64,000 bases of DNA from Sulfolobus sp. E5-1-F (GTDB lineage: Archaea; Thermoproteota; Thermoprotei_A; Sulfolobales; Sulfolobaceae). The notes beneath the pieces are model-generated. The model was not told the origin of the DNA. It saw nothing but the letters and a program-made list of their open reading frames with translations, and searched no databases. Each line of letters starts with the position of its first letter. Position 1 is the first letter of the stretch. The translations under genes and the position numbers were made by a program. Where the stretch lies: NCBI RefSeq assembly GCF_009601705.1, contig NZ_CP045687.1, forward strand, positions 842,630 to 906,629, given 5' to 3'. Shown piece by piece: positions 50,082-58,984 of this stretch.

Positions 50082-51764
50082 TCATGCAAAGCTTGCGGAC
50101 ATTTCATCGGATGTGTACAGACGTATTAAAAACCAGTTGGCGTTCTCCCTCATTGCCTCCTTTGCAAGTTCAACGACTATTTCGGAGTTTTTATCTGGAT
50201 CTCGGTTGTCCCATCGATTCATTGCCTTATTAAATACTTCTGCCATATCTTTATATTCTTCGCCGATCTGCTCAATTTTGAACCTTTCAAAGTAATTTTC
50301 CAAGGCGCCAATAAAGAATGTTAAAATATATGTCCCTATCAAGATGCCAAATGTAATTAGCTTGCTTATGGACATTACGTTCAGAACGTTCAACAAGACC
50401 ACCAGCGAGATGCCGACAATAATCAAGAATTCAACAACCCTTTTCAGCTTATTTACTTCTTTCTCATACTTATTCACCGTACTTGAGTAATACTCGAGCT
50501 GCCCTCCAATCCAATACTTCTTTACCGCCTCAAAATCGGGCCTTGGCTGCGGATCAAATACGTTTACAGACTTCAGCGTTTCCCTAACCCACCTAATGTA
50601 TTTCTTGTACCTCCTTGGATAGAGATCGTGAATGTCCTCATGCTTCCCGGCAAGCCTCAAAAAGAACAAAACCCTAAGCCCCTCAGCCAAAGCCCTATAC
50701 TGTATATATTTCAGACGAAATGATTTCGAAAGTTTCAAATACCTAAAAATAATCAATGAAACTATGTAAAGCACAGAATACGACAGCAAAGCCCAAAAAG
50801 CATCTGATAATTCATAAAACAAAAGCAGAGTTAACAACAAAAACCCCAAAATAAATATCTGAGAAATCTGAGTTAACCTCCACCTATCCCTATACCTAAT
50901 TGAAATCGCATCAGACTCTCCAAATATAAATGAAACAAAATTCTCCTTCCTAAGAATTTCCTCACGCTTTCTCGAATCCTCCTCAAAAACTAAACTATCC
51001 CTAGATCTCTTAACCTCCTCCTCACTCAACTTCTTAACCTCCCTATTAAATTCGTCAATTTTCTTAAACGTTTCATTCTTATCTAAACACAACTCCTTTC
51101 CACCCTGACCAATCTCCGGACACAACCATTCAACCGTGGGATTAAAGTTCAACTCCGGATACTTCTTCCTCCTAGTACGAATATGCACGACAACTCCCTT
51201 ATCAGGCTCATCCAAAGGACCTATATACGGTGTATACTCATTAGGCAAACCCTCCAGTTTAAACTTAACTATTTCAGATGTCCCACCCTTTAAACCCGTA
51301 ACCTTACCATCCCAAAGAGCTATCAACACTTGACAATGTTTAACTATATACACACCAACTTCCTCATACCTTTGATCCCTTTCCGGCCCATACTGTTTTA
51401 TTGCATCTATTTTACTAGGATCTATTGGCAAAGTGAAATAGCCTAACGCTTGTTTCTTAAGCCTCTCATATTCCTCTAACGAATCCTTGAAGTCATCCTT
51501 GTACAGATCCTCCCGCATTGGCAATACAACAACATACTTCACACCCTCCTCCAAAGCAGCCTCAGCAGCAATCCTATCAGCACCCTCAGCCAAAGGAGTT
51601 AAGAGAAGCAAAGGAGTATCAGGAAACTTACTCCTCAACTCCCTAAAAACCCCTTTGATCAACTCCTTCAACCTATCCCTATCTTCATCAGGTATATCCC
51701 TATGCCCAGTTATCCCAACTACAAGATGTATATACTTCCTTTCAGCATCTACGTCTTTACTCAT
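50082..51764 (-). CDS. SLOG-domain protein with four membrane helices (SLATT-like), putative effector
   Basis: 560 residues. SLOG domain: VVGITGHRD (15-23), LTPLAEGADRIAAEAAL (55-71), VVLPMREDLY, QVLIALWDGKVTGLKGGTSEIV (145-166). Then a charged linker, two helices (301-318, 322-342), the juxtamembrane QYRALAEGLRVLFFLRLAG (355-373), and two more helices (443-462, 467-486), followed by a soluble tail. SLOG folds bind nucleotides or NAD derivatives, and SLATT-type helices are predicted pores, so membrane disruption on ligand sensing is the inferred action. ATG overlaps the STAND gene stop (ATGA), indicating coupled expression. The protein has no signal peptide. Confidence 0.8.
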   Translation of the reverse strand: MSKDVDAERKYIHLVVGITGHRDIPDEDRDRLKELIKGVFRELRSKFPDTPLLLLTPLAEGADRIAAEAALEEGVKYVVVLPMREDLYKDDFKDSLEEYERLKKQALGYFTLPIDPSKIDAIKQYGPERDQRYEEVGVYIVKHCQVLIALWDGKVTGLKGGTSEIVKFKLEGLPNEYTPYIGPLDEPDKGVVVHIRTRRKKYPELNFNPTVEWLCPEIGQGGKELCLDKNETFKKIDEFNREVKKLSEEEVKRSRDSLVFEEDSRKREEILRKENFVSFIFGESDAISIRYRDRWRLTQISQIFILGFLLLTLLLFYELSDAFWALLSYSVLYIVSLIIFRYLKLSKSFRLKYIQYRALAEGLRVLFFLRLAGKHEDIHDLYPRRYKKYIRWVRETLKSVNVFDPQPRPDFEAVKKYWIGGQLEYYSSTVNKYEKEVNKLKRVVEFLIIVGISLVVLLNVLNVMSISKLITFGILIGTYILTFFIGALENYFERFKIEQIGEEYKDMAEVFNKAMNRWDNRDPDKNSEIVVELAKEAMRENANWFLIRLYTSDEMSASFA

Positions 51765-54700
51765 CCTCTCTCCCCTCTCCTAGCCATCTCAACACATTGC
51801 GATGCGAGATTAGCGTAGTAATTCAAATTAAACCTCCTAAATATATCCAATGCCTCACTACACGCCTTAATAGCTCCATCATAATCACCCTTCTCTAAAT
51901 AAATATAACCAATGGCAATCAAAGTGGTCGCAAATTCTGGGCGATTTCTACCATATACCTTCTCCCTAATACTTAAAGCCTCATTATAGTACTCTAAAGC
52001 CTTATCGTAATCACCCTTCTCTTTATAAACAAGACCAATGTTATGTAACGTACCTGCAACATCTGGGTGATTCCTACCATATACCTTCTCCCTAATACTT
52101 AAAGCCTCATTATAGTACTCTAAAGCCTTATCGTAATCACCCTTATTTACATAGACATTCCCAATGTTATTCAATGTGTCCGCAACTTTTGGATGATCCC
52201 TACCATATACCTTCTCCCTAATACTTAAAGCCTCATTATAGTACTCTAAAGCCTTATCAAACTCACCCTTCTCTTTATAAACAAGACCAATGTTATGTAA
52301 CGTACCTGCAACATCTGGGTGATTCCTACCATATACCTTCTCCCTAATACTTAAAGCCTCATTATAGTATTTTAAAGCCTTATCAAGCTCACCCTTCTCT
52401 TCATAAATAGCTCCAATGTTATGTAACGTACCTGCAACATCTGGGTGATCCCTACCATATACCTTCTCCTTAATACTTAAAGCCTCATTATAGTATTTTA
52501 AAGCCTTATCAAGCTCACCCTTCTCTTCATAGACATTCCCAATGTTATTCAACGATACCGCAACATTCGGATGATCCCTACCATATACCTTATCATAAAT
52601 ATTCAAAGCCTCATTATAGTACTCTAAAGCCTTATCGTAATCACCCTTATTTACATAGACATTCCCAATGTTATTCAACGATACCGCAACATTCGGATGA
52701 TCCCTACCATATACCTTATCATAAATATTCAAAGCCTCATTATAGTACTCTAAAGCCTTATCAAACTCACCCTTCTCTTTATAAACAAGACCAATGTTAT
52801 GTAACGTACCTGCAACATCTGGGTGATTCCTACCATATACCTTCTCCCTAATACTTAAAGCCTCATTATAGTATTTTAAAGCCTTATCAAGCTCACCCTT
52901 CTCTTCATAAATAGCTCCAATGTTATGTAACGTACCTGCAACATCTGGGTGATCCCTACCATATACCTTCTCCTTAATACTTAAAGCCTCATTATAGTAC
53001 TCTAAAGCCTTATCAAGCTCACCCTTCTCTTCATAAATAGCTCCAATGTTATTCAATGTGTCCGCAACATTCGGATGATCCCTACCATAGAACTTCTCAT
53101 AAATACTCAAAGCCTCATTATAGAAATTCAGTGCTTCATCAAAACAACCCAACGAACCCATTAAAATTCCAAGGTCATTTAAAATATCAGCCCTCTCCTT
53201 GTTATCTTGAACGCCCGTAACTTTATCACTAAACATCATATTCTCACAATCCTTCCCAAAACCAAACGTTACATAATTAACCAACTCGTAAAACCTGTTG
53301 TTAGGGTACTCTCTTAAGAAGAGCTTAAGCACGTTAACGTTTGAGAGGTATTTCCTAATCTCATCCCTATCACCAACCATGTAAAGCTGGTAAGGTGCCT
53401 CATATATCTGCCTCTCATCAACCTCTTGCTTCGAAAAGTAATTGTAAATTTTACGCCTATACTCAACTTCCTCACCCTTATCCTTGAACAACTTCTTCAC
53501 CATATCCCTCAAAGACTCATGCATGAAATCAAGCAAATCATTCTTATTAGCCAAATTATAATCAAGATAATTCCTCATAACCGAAAGATATGCGGGAAGT
53601 ATATCCGACGAAATCCCAACAACCTCATTTTCACTCAACCCACTCCTAGAAACAGCAATCAACTTCAAAAACTCTAAAACCGACTTATCATTCCCAAAAT
53701 ACATGTACATCACACGCCTAAGCTCCCCAACCATAACACCATAAAGATCCTCCAAACTTCTCACAAGATACTTCCCTATCATCCTATCCATAAATTCATT
53801 CTGAGACTCCTTCTCCTCCTTCATTTCGTAAATCCCTAAAAGCATATTAAGGAGCGTCCTCAAGTACAATGGATTCCCAGCCATCTCCTCCTTAACTATC
53901 CTCTTAATTTGATCCTCCGTCAATTCCTTCCCCGCAGCCTTTAACACCCTCCTTATTATCTCCTCCCTCTGCTCAATCCCCAGACTACTCAGCACGTACT
54001 TTCTGAAGCCCAAGTTCACCAGATAATTAAACTGCTCAGTGTTATCCCTACACGACGCAAGAACCTTCACCTCATTTAGATAACTAACGAAAAGTAACTC
54101 CCGAGCCTCCGGCAGTTGGTCAAGACCATCTATTATTATGAGCGCATCTTCCTTATTAGGAAGAAGGCTCAACCACCTTGATAACATCGCGTAAATTTTA
54201 TCCTCCTCATTTGGAATTTCCTCATCGATCTTAATACCATTGGACTCTAACCTCTTCTTTAGTTCTTGGAGTAAGTGAAGCGCGATGTCCTTTGACGTCT
54301 CTCTTCCTCCCGCCCCTATGTAGTGTTCAAAAACAAAGGCGTTAGGTTTCTCGCCTCTGTATATTTCGCTCAAGCGGGCTAGCGTAGCGCTCTTCCCGAT
54401 CCCAACTTCACCAGTAACCACAACCCTTCTTTCTTTTTCCAACTTTTCCAATATTTCTTTCAAGGTCTTCTTATCCTCAACGTAATTATTCAATAGCTCC
54501 ATCTTGTATTGTGAGTGTATTAAGTTGATCTGGTCAAGCTGCGAGATCGACTGTTCAGGGTAGTTCTCGTCGAGCATTTTAATGAAATCTTCTACGATTT
54601 GTTCTCCCAACTCTACAGGGTTCTCAAACTCCTTATCTCTCCAGTGCCAAGGTGAATCCTTCACCCTGATTTTACTCTTTAAATCCTGAAGCTTTCTCAA

Positions 54701-55162
54701 ATTTTCTGAGTCATCTTGTTTTTCAGTAGATGCTTTATCAGATTTGAAATAGAAGTAGGAGTATTTTGCCATTTCGGGCTTGAGGAAGACCGCATAGTCT
54801 ATTTCCATGTGGGTAATGCTGTACCCTTCTTGAGTCCATTTGTCCTTCAACGTCTTATCTACTTTAAGTTTGTCCACTTGTTCCTTAGAAGGTACCGTGC
54901 CGTACCTGTTGCCCAGTATTCCTATAAAGTGGGGTCTTGCCTCATCTATCTCTGCGAGGCACCTCTCAATGATCTTGGCTAGGTCGTTTTCTGTAATACC
55001 CCATCTCAAGTCTATTATGGTTACATATACTCCTCTGCTTCTCGCTATACTTCTTAGCTTGGGGTAAACTACGTTTACTAGGTAATCGCGCTCTTTATTC
55101 ATATCCCTAAAAGTTGAGGAGACGAAAATCCTTACAACGTTTTTCTTTTGCTTCCCGCTCAT
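51761..55162 (-). CDS. DUF4062-NACHT/STAND NTPase with kinesin-light-chain-type TPRs
   Basis: 1133 residues. Residues 8-~130: DUF4062 (RIFVSSTFRDMNKERDYLV, DLRWGITEND, EIDEARPHFIGILGNRYGT), the domain at the head of NPHP3/TEP1-like proteins. NACHT-type NTPase: Walker A VVVTGEVGIGKSATLARL (247-264), Walker B ALIIIDGLDQLPEA (340-353), then winged-helix regions. Residues 659-1078: ten 42-residue TPRs (LHNIGLVYKEKGEFDKALEY type), plus a partial eleventh. STAND proteins oligomerise on binding a trigger, here probably through the TPRs. A TATA-like tttaaata lies about 25 bases before the ATG. First gene of the cassette. Confidence 0.88.
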   Translation of the reverse strand: MSGKQKKNVVRIFVSSTFRDMNKERDYLVNVVYPKLRSIARSRGVYVTIIDLRWGITENDLAKIIERCLAEIDEARPHFIGILGNRYGTVPSKEQVDKLKVDKTLKDKWTQEGYSITHMEIDYAVFLKPEMAKYSYFYFKSDKASTEKQDDSENLRKLQDLKSKIRVKDSPWHWRDKEFENPVELGEQIVEDFIKMLDENYPEQSISQLDQINLIHSQYKMELLNNYVEDKKTLKEILEKLEKERRVVVTGEVGIGKSATLARLSEIYRGEKPNAFVFEHYIGAGGRETSKDIALHLLQELKKRLESNGIKIDEEIPNEEDKIYAMLSRWLSLLPNKEDALIIIDGLDQLPEARELLFVSYLNEVKVLASCRDNTEQFNYLVNLGFRKYVLSSLGIEQREEIIRRVLKAAGKELTEDQIKRIVKEEMAGNPLYLRTLLNMLLGIYEMKEEKESQNEFMDRMIGKYLVRSLEDLYGVMVGELRRVMYMYFGNDKSVLEFLKLIAVSRSGLSENEVVGISSDILPAYLSVMRNYLDYNLANKNDLLDFMHESLRDMVKKLFKDKGEEVEYRRKIYNYFSKQEVDERQIYEAPYQLYMVGDRDEIRKYLSNVNVLKLFLREYPNNRFYELVNYVTFGFGKDCENMMFSDKVTGVQDNKERADILNDLGILMGSLGCFDEALNFYNEALSIYEKFYGRDHPNVADTLNNIGAIYEEKGELDKALEYYNEALSIKEKVYGRDHPDVAGTLHNIGAIYEEKGELDKALKYYNEALSIREKVYGRNHPDVAGTLHNIGLVYKEKGEFDKALEYYNEALNIYDKVYGRDHPNVAVSLNNIGNVYVNKGDYDKALEYYNEALNIYDKVYGRDHPNVAVSLNNIGNVYEEKGELDKALKYYNEALSIKEKVYGRDHPDVAGTLHNIGAIYEEKGELDKALKYYNEALSIREKVYGRNHPDVAGTLHNIGLVYKEKGEFDKALEYYNEALSIREKVYGRDHPKVADTLNNIGNVYVNKGDYDKALEYYNEALSIREKVYGRNHPDVAGTLHNIGLVYKEKGDYDKALEYYNEALSIREKVYGRNRPEFATTLIAIGYIYLEKGDYDGAIKACSEALDIFRRFNLNYYANLASQCVEMARRGERG
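52227..52999. repeat. Tandem block duplication within the TPR region
   Basis: The segments 52227-52495 and 52731-52999 are identical over 269 bases and sit exactly 504 bases apart (four 126-bp TPR units). At protein level units 2-5 and 6-9 form matching blocks, showing a recent duplication of a four-unit array. Confidence 0.85.
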
Positions 55163-55286
55163 AAATTATTATAATTAGGTGTATATTTAAACATATATGT
55201 TCCTTAATTATACTACAATGTTACCTTCATGTTGAATACACCATTATCAACAGTTTCCAATAGATCATGAAATCTATCTCACTTAG

Positions 55287-55328
55287 TAGTTTACTGAAAA
55301 TGATGTGAATTTGAAATACTTCAAAAAC
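55287..55328 (-). repeat. 42-bp perfect inverted repeat, right copy
   Basis: Exact reverse complement of 50002-50043. Located 125 bases upstream of the STAND gene start, so the two copies bracket the whole cassette (5.3 kb). Confidence 0.95.
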
Positions 55329-55358
55329 TTTTTATGATGATAATACCAAAATTAGATA

Positions 55359-55490
55359 ATGAAAATAACGAGTCTCTTCAATAGGGGATTTGTAAGGGTA
55401 AGGAAGTACCTAGGGCAGTTCAGTAATAAACATTTCGATCGAATTTTAGGGGAGTGTTCTCATGCAGTCATCTTATTCGAGAACTATTAG
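55359..55490 (+). pseudogene. Short frame interrupted by the IS end
   Basis: ATG at 55359 opens MKITSLFNRGFVRVRKYLGQ...NKHFDRIL, which then runs into the IS end at 55447 and stops. It looks like the first 30 codons of a gene disrupted by the insertion; no family recognised. Confidence 0.3.
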
Positions 55491-55700
55491 TAAAATTATA
55501 TCAAGTTTTCTCTAATATATTGTACTGTCCTCAAGTAGGTCTCGTTCAAGGGAGTTATCTCTCTTGAGAACACGTGAGGATACATAATGTTCCACAAGGC
55601 CAAGCTGCAATCTACCATCCTCTGACTCCTATTAACCTTAGTATCCCTAGCTAACCTAGCAAGACCTACACCAAGAATTATGACTCTCCACAATGTAAGT
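55447..55700. mobile_element. IS relic with transposase C-terminal fragment
   Basis: Begins with the 35-bp terminus shared with 49968-50002. On the minus strand a 65-codon frame (55496-55693) reads LARLARDTKVNRSQRMVDCS...ETYLRTVQYIRENLI, which I take as a transposase C-terminal piece, though I could not assign its IS family. The other element end is not found; it is truncated near 55700. Confidence 0.65.
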
Positions 55701-55748
55701 TTACTTCTTACTATACGATTGTCAAGAACTTGATAAACACAGTAGTGA

Positions 55749-55970
55749 TCAGTATAGTTTAACCCACTTCTCGGTAATAGAGAAAACTGAAGGTCTTATG
55801 ATCCCTATCCTAAACTCAAAGAACGGTATTCTATCTGGCAAACCCATAGATCCTCTTCCCATGCCTAAATAAGTCCAGAACTCGTCAAACACTCTAAATT
55901 TAACAGTAAACTCTTGAGTTTGACCCTTCAAGATTGACAACTCAAAAGCTTTTGACTCAAACCTCTTCAC
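55749..55970 (-). CDS. Small hypothetical protein
   Basis: 73 residues, acidic/aromatic: QTQEFTVKFRVFDEFWTYLG, GLPDRIPFFEFRIGI. Beta-strand-rich, no known motif. It may be the end or core of a larger truncated gene since it borders IS debris. Weak but plausible coding frame. Confidence 0.35.
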   Translation of the reverse strand: MKRFESKAFELSILKGQTQEFTVKFRVFDEFWTYLGMGRGSMGLPDRIPFFEFRIGIIRPSVFSITEKWVKLY

Positions 55971-56041
55971 TAGGCTATATATTGTAGTTATAATAGGTTG
56001 TTAAGGATCAGACTTATTATTCCGTTTTCGTAAAATACTAC

Positions 56042-56371
56042 ATGATGCCATTGCAAGAGAGAATAAAGGAGGCGATAATGACGTATTTGCAAAGCAACTT
56101 ATATTACCCAGACGAGTACAGACATAAGTTGAACTGGTTTATAAGGTTCGGCAAGTGGATTATCACTAATTACACTATTTACAACAGTAAGGGCAAAAAG
56201 GTACGCGAAGTTTACGCTTATTTTAAGCTAAACAGAAGGGGTGTGTTAACCCTTTTAGGTGAGTATTGGATTAACGATCAGGATGGAACGTGGATAGGAG
56301 AGGAATTAGTAAACAGAAAGATTAGTAAGGATTGCATAAAGATTGTAAACAATAAGTACCTTTGTGACTAA
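56042..56371 (+). CDS. Hypothetical protein, lineage-specific
   Basis: 109 residues starting MMPLQERIKEAIMTYLQSNL, Tyr/Trp-rich, with GKWIITNYTIYNSKGKKVRE and ISKDCIKIVNNKYLCD at the end; two cysteines. Even codon use and a TATA-like stretch upstream (tatattgtagttataata) support expression. I do not recognise a family. It sits between the cassette debris and a 730-base gap before the PolB2 operon. Confidence 0.55.
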   Translation: MMPLQERIKEAIMTYLQSNLYYPDEYRHKLNWFIRFGKWIITNYTIYNSKGKKVREVYAYFKLNRRGVLTLLGEYWINDQDGTWIGEELVNRKISKDCIKIVNNKYLCD

Positions 56372-57050
56372 TCTCTTTTTAATATCGTTAATTTACCTTA
56401 AATTTTAGACCTTATACATTCGCCATAATGTAATCGATCTTCATGAAAAGGAGCATTAACCTTAATAATTTGTTATAACTTGCTTCAAATATCGATATAA
56501 TAGGAGGAGATATACGTTTAACACTATTTCACTAGCACTTCTAGCGTATAAAGGTATAAAGTGTAATTATATAAATAAGCAGAATCGAATAATCTTTATT
56601 TATTTATTTTGGGTTCTTTTAGTGTTCCAACTCACTTCCTCCGCTTAAAATGCTAATCTTTAACGTTGATTATTTCATGAAAGCTGTTATTTCCTTTTTG
56701 TTACTGTACACTTTAGCAAAAATGAAAGATCCTTATCATTAAGATTTATTGTTTAATTAACTATTACATCTTTTTTTGCACCTAAATTGATCATTCTAAC
56801 CTAGAGTAATCTCCTATAATATCAACTTCAAAGCCAACAATGAGAAGTCTGCATAAAGAAAACGCGCAACTTGGATTATTAGTAGTTTTATCGTCGTAAC
56901 AGTAGAATTGAGTCGTTCAAAAATATTTTGACAAATTCCTTTTGCAAGTAGACTCTCCCACCTTGCCGAAACTTTTTCTTCTGTAATTAAAAGATAATAC
57001 CATCTTTAATGTATTATCTTCCTAATATATTACTACAAAAGTTAAAACCT
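56372..57050. other. Intergenic, nothing recognised
   Basis: About 680 AT-rich bases without a usable frame or repeat that I can support. The control region of the PolB2 operon follows. Confidence 0.4.
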
Positions 57051-57083
57051 ACACTTTCAGTGTTCTCTCTAAAGACTTAATTT
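57051..57083 (+). promoter_or_regulatory. Candidate damage-response promoter of the PolB2 operon
   Basis: ACACTTTCAGTGT (57051-57063) is a palindrome with centre TTC containing ACTTTC, which fits the ANTTTC hexamer reported for UV/Orc1-2-controlled Sulfolobales promoters. A TATA-like acttaattt lies near 57075-57083, about 22-30 bases before the ATG at 57105. The link to the damage response is inferred from motif and gene content. Confidence 0.5.
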
Positions 57084-57104
57084 GCTAAGGGAGAGATATA
57101 ACAC

Positions 57105-57371
57105 ATGGGAAGAACACAACCATCATACACCATGGCAGTAAACAGAGAATTAGAAAAACTGGAAAGAATAATTTCACGATTGAACTCACCCACCCTATCC
57201 CTTTTACTCGAAAAGGTTAAAGAAAAAGTAAGATATGCTCAAAGTGCATCATACGATGAACTCGTTGACCCCTATAACCTAGTTTACTTCACACTTATTT
57301 GGGCTTTAGCGGAGGAGTGTGAGAAATGGAGGAATACGTGCTTGACGCTTACCCGATCAAAGGAGGAGTGA
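57105..57371 (+). CDS. Small helical protein of the PolB2 operon
   Basis: 88 residues, all-helical prediction, with EKLERIISRLNSPTLSLLLEKVKEKVRY followed by YNLVYFTLIWALAEECEKW. No catalytic motif. In Sulfolobales such a small protein precedes polB2 and belongs to the same damage-inducible operon. The stop lies 46 bases inside the PolB2 frame, so translation is likely coupled. Role inferred from context: a subunit or adaptor of the translesion complex. Confidence 0.75.
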   Translation: MGRTQPSYTMAVNRELEKLERIISRLNSPTLSLLLEKVKEKVRYAQSASYDELVDPYNLVYFTLIWALAEECEKWRNTCLTLTRSKEE

Positions 57372-58984
57372 AACTATTCCTAAACAATTTCAAGGAGAAA
57401 ACTATCAGAACAACGTTTCCAGTTTACGCTATAACAGACAACCCCGATATAGTACTACAGCATCCGGAAGTGAAGTATTATGAGGAAGAGAAATGGAAAA
57501 CGTTAAATGGGAAAGAGGTTAAAGTTTACCGCTTTGAAGTTGAATCCTTTGACGCTTATTATTACATGAGGAAGAGGCTAAACGTAGTTAACGAAACGCC
57601 AACAGTATTATCACAAACCCTATATCGCTTAGGGATAAGACCCTTTAGGAGATTACACTCTTATGATGACGAATTCCCAAAGTTAACTATTGCCAGAGTT
57701 GTGCCCTTAGATTGGTATGGTGAGTCGTCAAAGGGGAAAGTTTTTGAAGTCAAAATAAATGATGAGGTTAAGAGATTTTACGAAAAGCCTGAAATTGAGG
57801 CTGATGTAGTCGAATGCCTAGGAGAGGCGTGTAATTACGTAAAGTCGAACGTTAAGATTAGAATTGAGAAGAAGAGATCTCCAGTTTCAGCTAAGGGGTT
57901 AATAGAGTGGTCCCTTATCTCGCTTACCCCAATTCACGAAATAGCCTATGCCACTATTGGTAAAGTGTTAACGACAAATGAAGCTTGGGTTGCGTTTAAG
58001 AGAAGAATAATCATACCTAAGGTTGTTCCAAGAGTTGAGAAATTGAGGAGATTGGAGGATATAATGATGGCGGATAAGGGTGGATTGATACTCTTCCCAC
58101 AGCTTGGATGTTACAATAACGTTTATCAGGTTGACTTCTCTTCAATGTATCCCTCCTTGATCGTTAAGTACAACATTTCAGCTGAAACCGTTGACAGTTG
58201 TAATGATATAACGACTGAGTTACATTCAATTTGCTTAAGGGAAAAGGGAATTATACCAGAGGCGTTAGAGTGGTTGATAAAGAGAAAATCAGAGTTGAAG
58301 AAAATTGATGAGGAGAGAGCTGAGGCAATAAAGTGGATTTTAGTTGCCTCGTTTGGGTATCTAGGTTATAGGAATTCCTTGTTTGGGAAGATCGAGGCTT
58401 ACGAAATGGTTACCTATTTCGCCAGGAAGACGTTAAGGAGAACAATGGAGATTGCTGAAGAAATGGGATTGAAGGTTTTACACGGTATAATAGATTCACT
58501 AGTCGTTAAGGGTGATAACGTTGATAAATTCGTTGAGAGAGTTGAGGAGGAAACTGGGCTAAGACTGGATTATAAACGTTATAATTGGATTATCTTCACT
58601 ACTACCAGAAATGATACTCCCTATCCTACAAGGTATATTGGAAACATGAATGGTGAAATGATCGCTAAGGGTTTAATAAGGGAGAACATGCCAAATATCG
58701 TTAAGTCGTTTTTGGAAGACGTGTTAAGGGAATTTTCATCAGCTGGGACTTGTTCCGATATAAAGAAGGTTAGGATTAGGGATTTGTTTGAACAGTATAG
58801 AAAGAGGGCTATAAATGGTGAGCCAATAGATTACGTTATATGGATTAAGGGTATTCCTTACGTGAGGGGAGTTAAGGGTTTCTACGATGCTAGACTAGGT
58901 TATATGGGAAGGGATGTAGATTACTACGTTAATTACTTGAAGAGGGTTTACAAAGATTTGGAGGAGGTGATCTCTAGATGCTAA
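57326..58984 (+). CDS. dpo2: PolB2-type family B DNA polymerase (Dpo2), no exonuclease domain
   Basis: 552 residues, shorter than replicative PolB (about 800) and without the DEDD proofreading domain. Motif A: YQVDFSSMYPSLIVKYN (Asp270 intact). Motif B: KWILVASFGYLGYRN (residues 336-350) instead of K-x6-N-S-x-Y-G. Motif C: HGIIDSLVVKG, one Asp (Asp390) where active PolB has D-T-D. Start: ATG at 57326 behind ggaggagtg. Sulfolobales Dpo2 is known for low activity and a role in DNA damage tolerance. It overlaps the next gene by 7 bases. Confidence 0.88.
   Translation: MEEYVLDAYPIKGGVKLFLNNFKEKTIRTTFPVYAITDNPDIVLQHPEVKYYEEEKWKTLNGKEVKVYRFEVESFDAYYYMRKRLNVVNETPTVLSQTLYRLGIRPFRRLHSYDDEFPKLTIARVVPLDWYGESSKGKVFEVKINDEVKRFYEKPEIEADVVECLGEACNYVKSNVKIRIEKKRSPVSAKGLIEWSLISLTPIHEIAYATIGKVLTTNEAWVAFKRRIIIPKVVPRVEKLRRLEDIMMADKGGLILFPQLGCYNNVYQVDFSSMYPSLIVKYNISAETVDSCNDITTELHSICLREKGIIPEALEWLIKRKSELKKIDEERAEAIKWILVASFGYLGYRNSLFGKIEAYEMVTYFARKTLRRTMEIAEEMGLKVLHGIIDSLVVKGDNVDKFVERVEEETGLRLDYKRYNWIIFTTTRNDTPYPTRYIGNMNGEMIAKGLIRENMPNIVKSFLEDVLREFSSAGTCSDIKKVRIRDLFEQYRKRAINGEPIDYVIWIKGIPYVRGVKGFYDARLGYMGRDVDYYVNYLKRVYKDLEEVISRC

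Noticed and set aside
51761-53120. CRISPR-like regular repeats
   Set aside because: The 126-bp periodicity is the in-frame coding of 42-residue TPRs, without spacers or palindromic repeats.
53426-55067. Plus-strand frames opposite the STAND gene
   Set aside because: Shadow frames of a long, well-conserved minus-strand gene.
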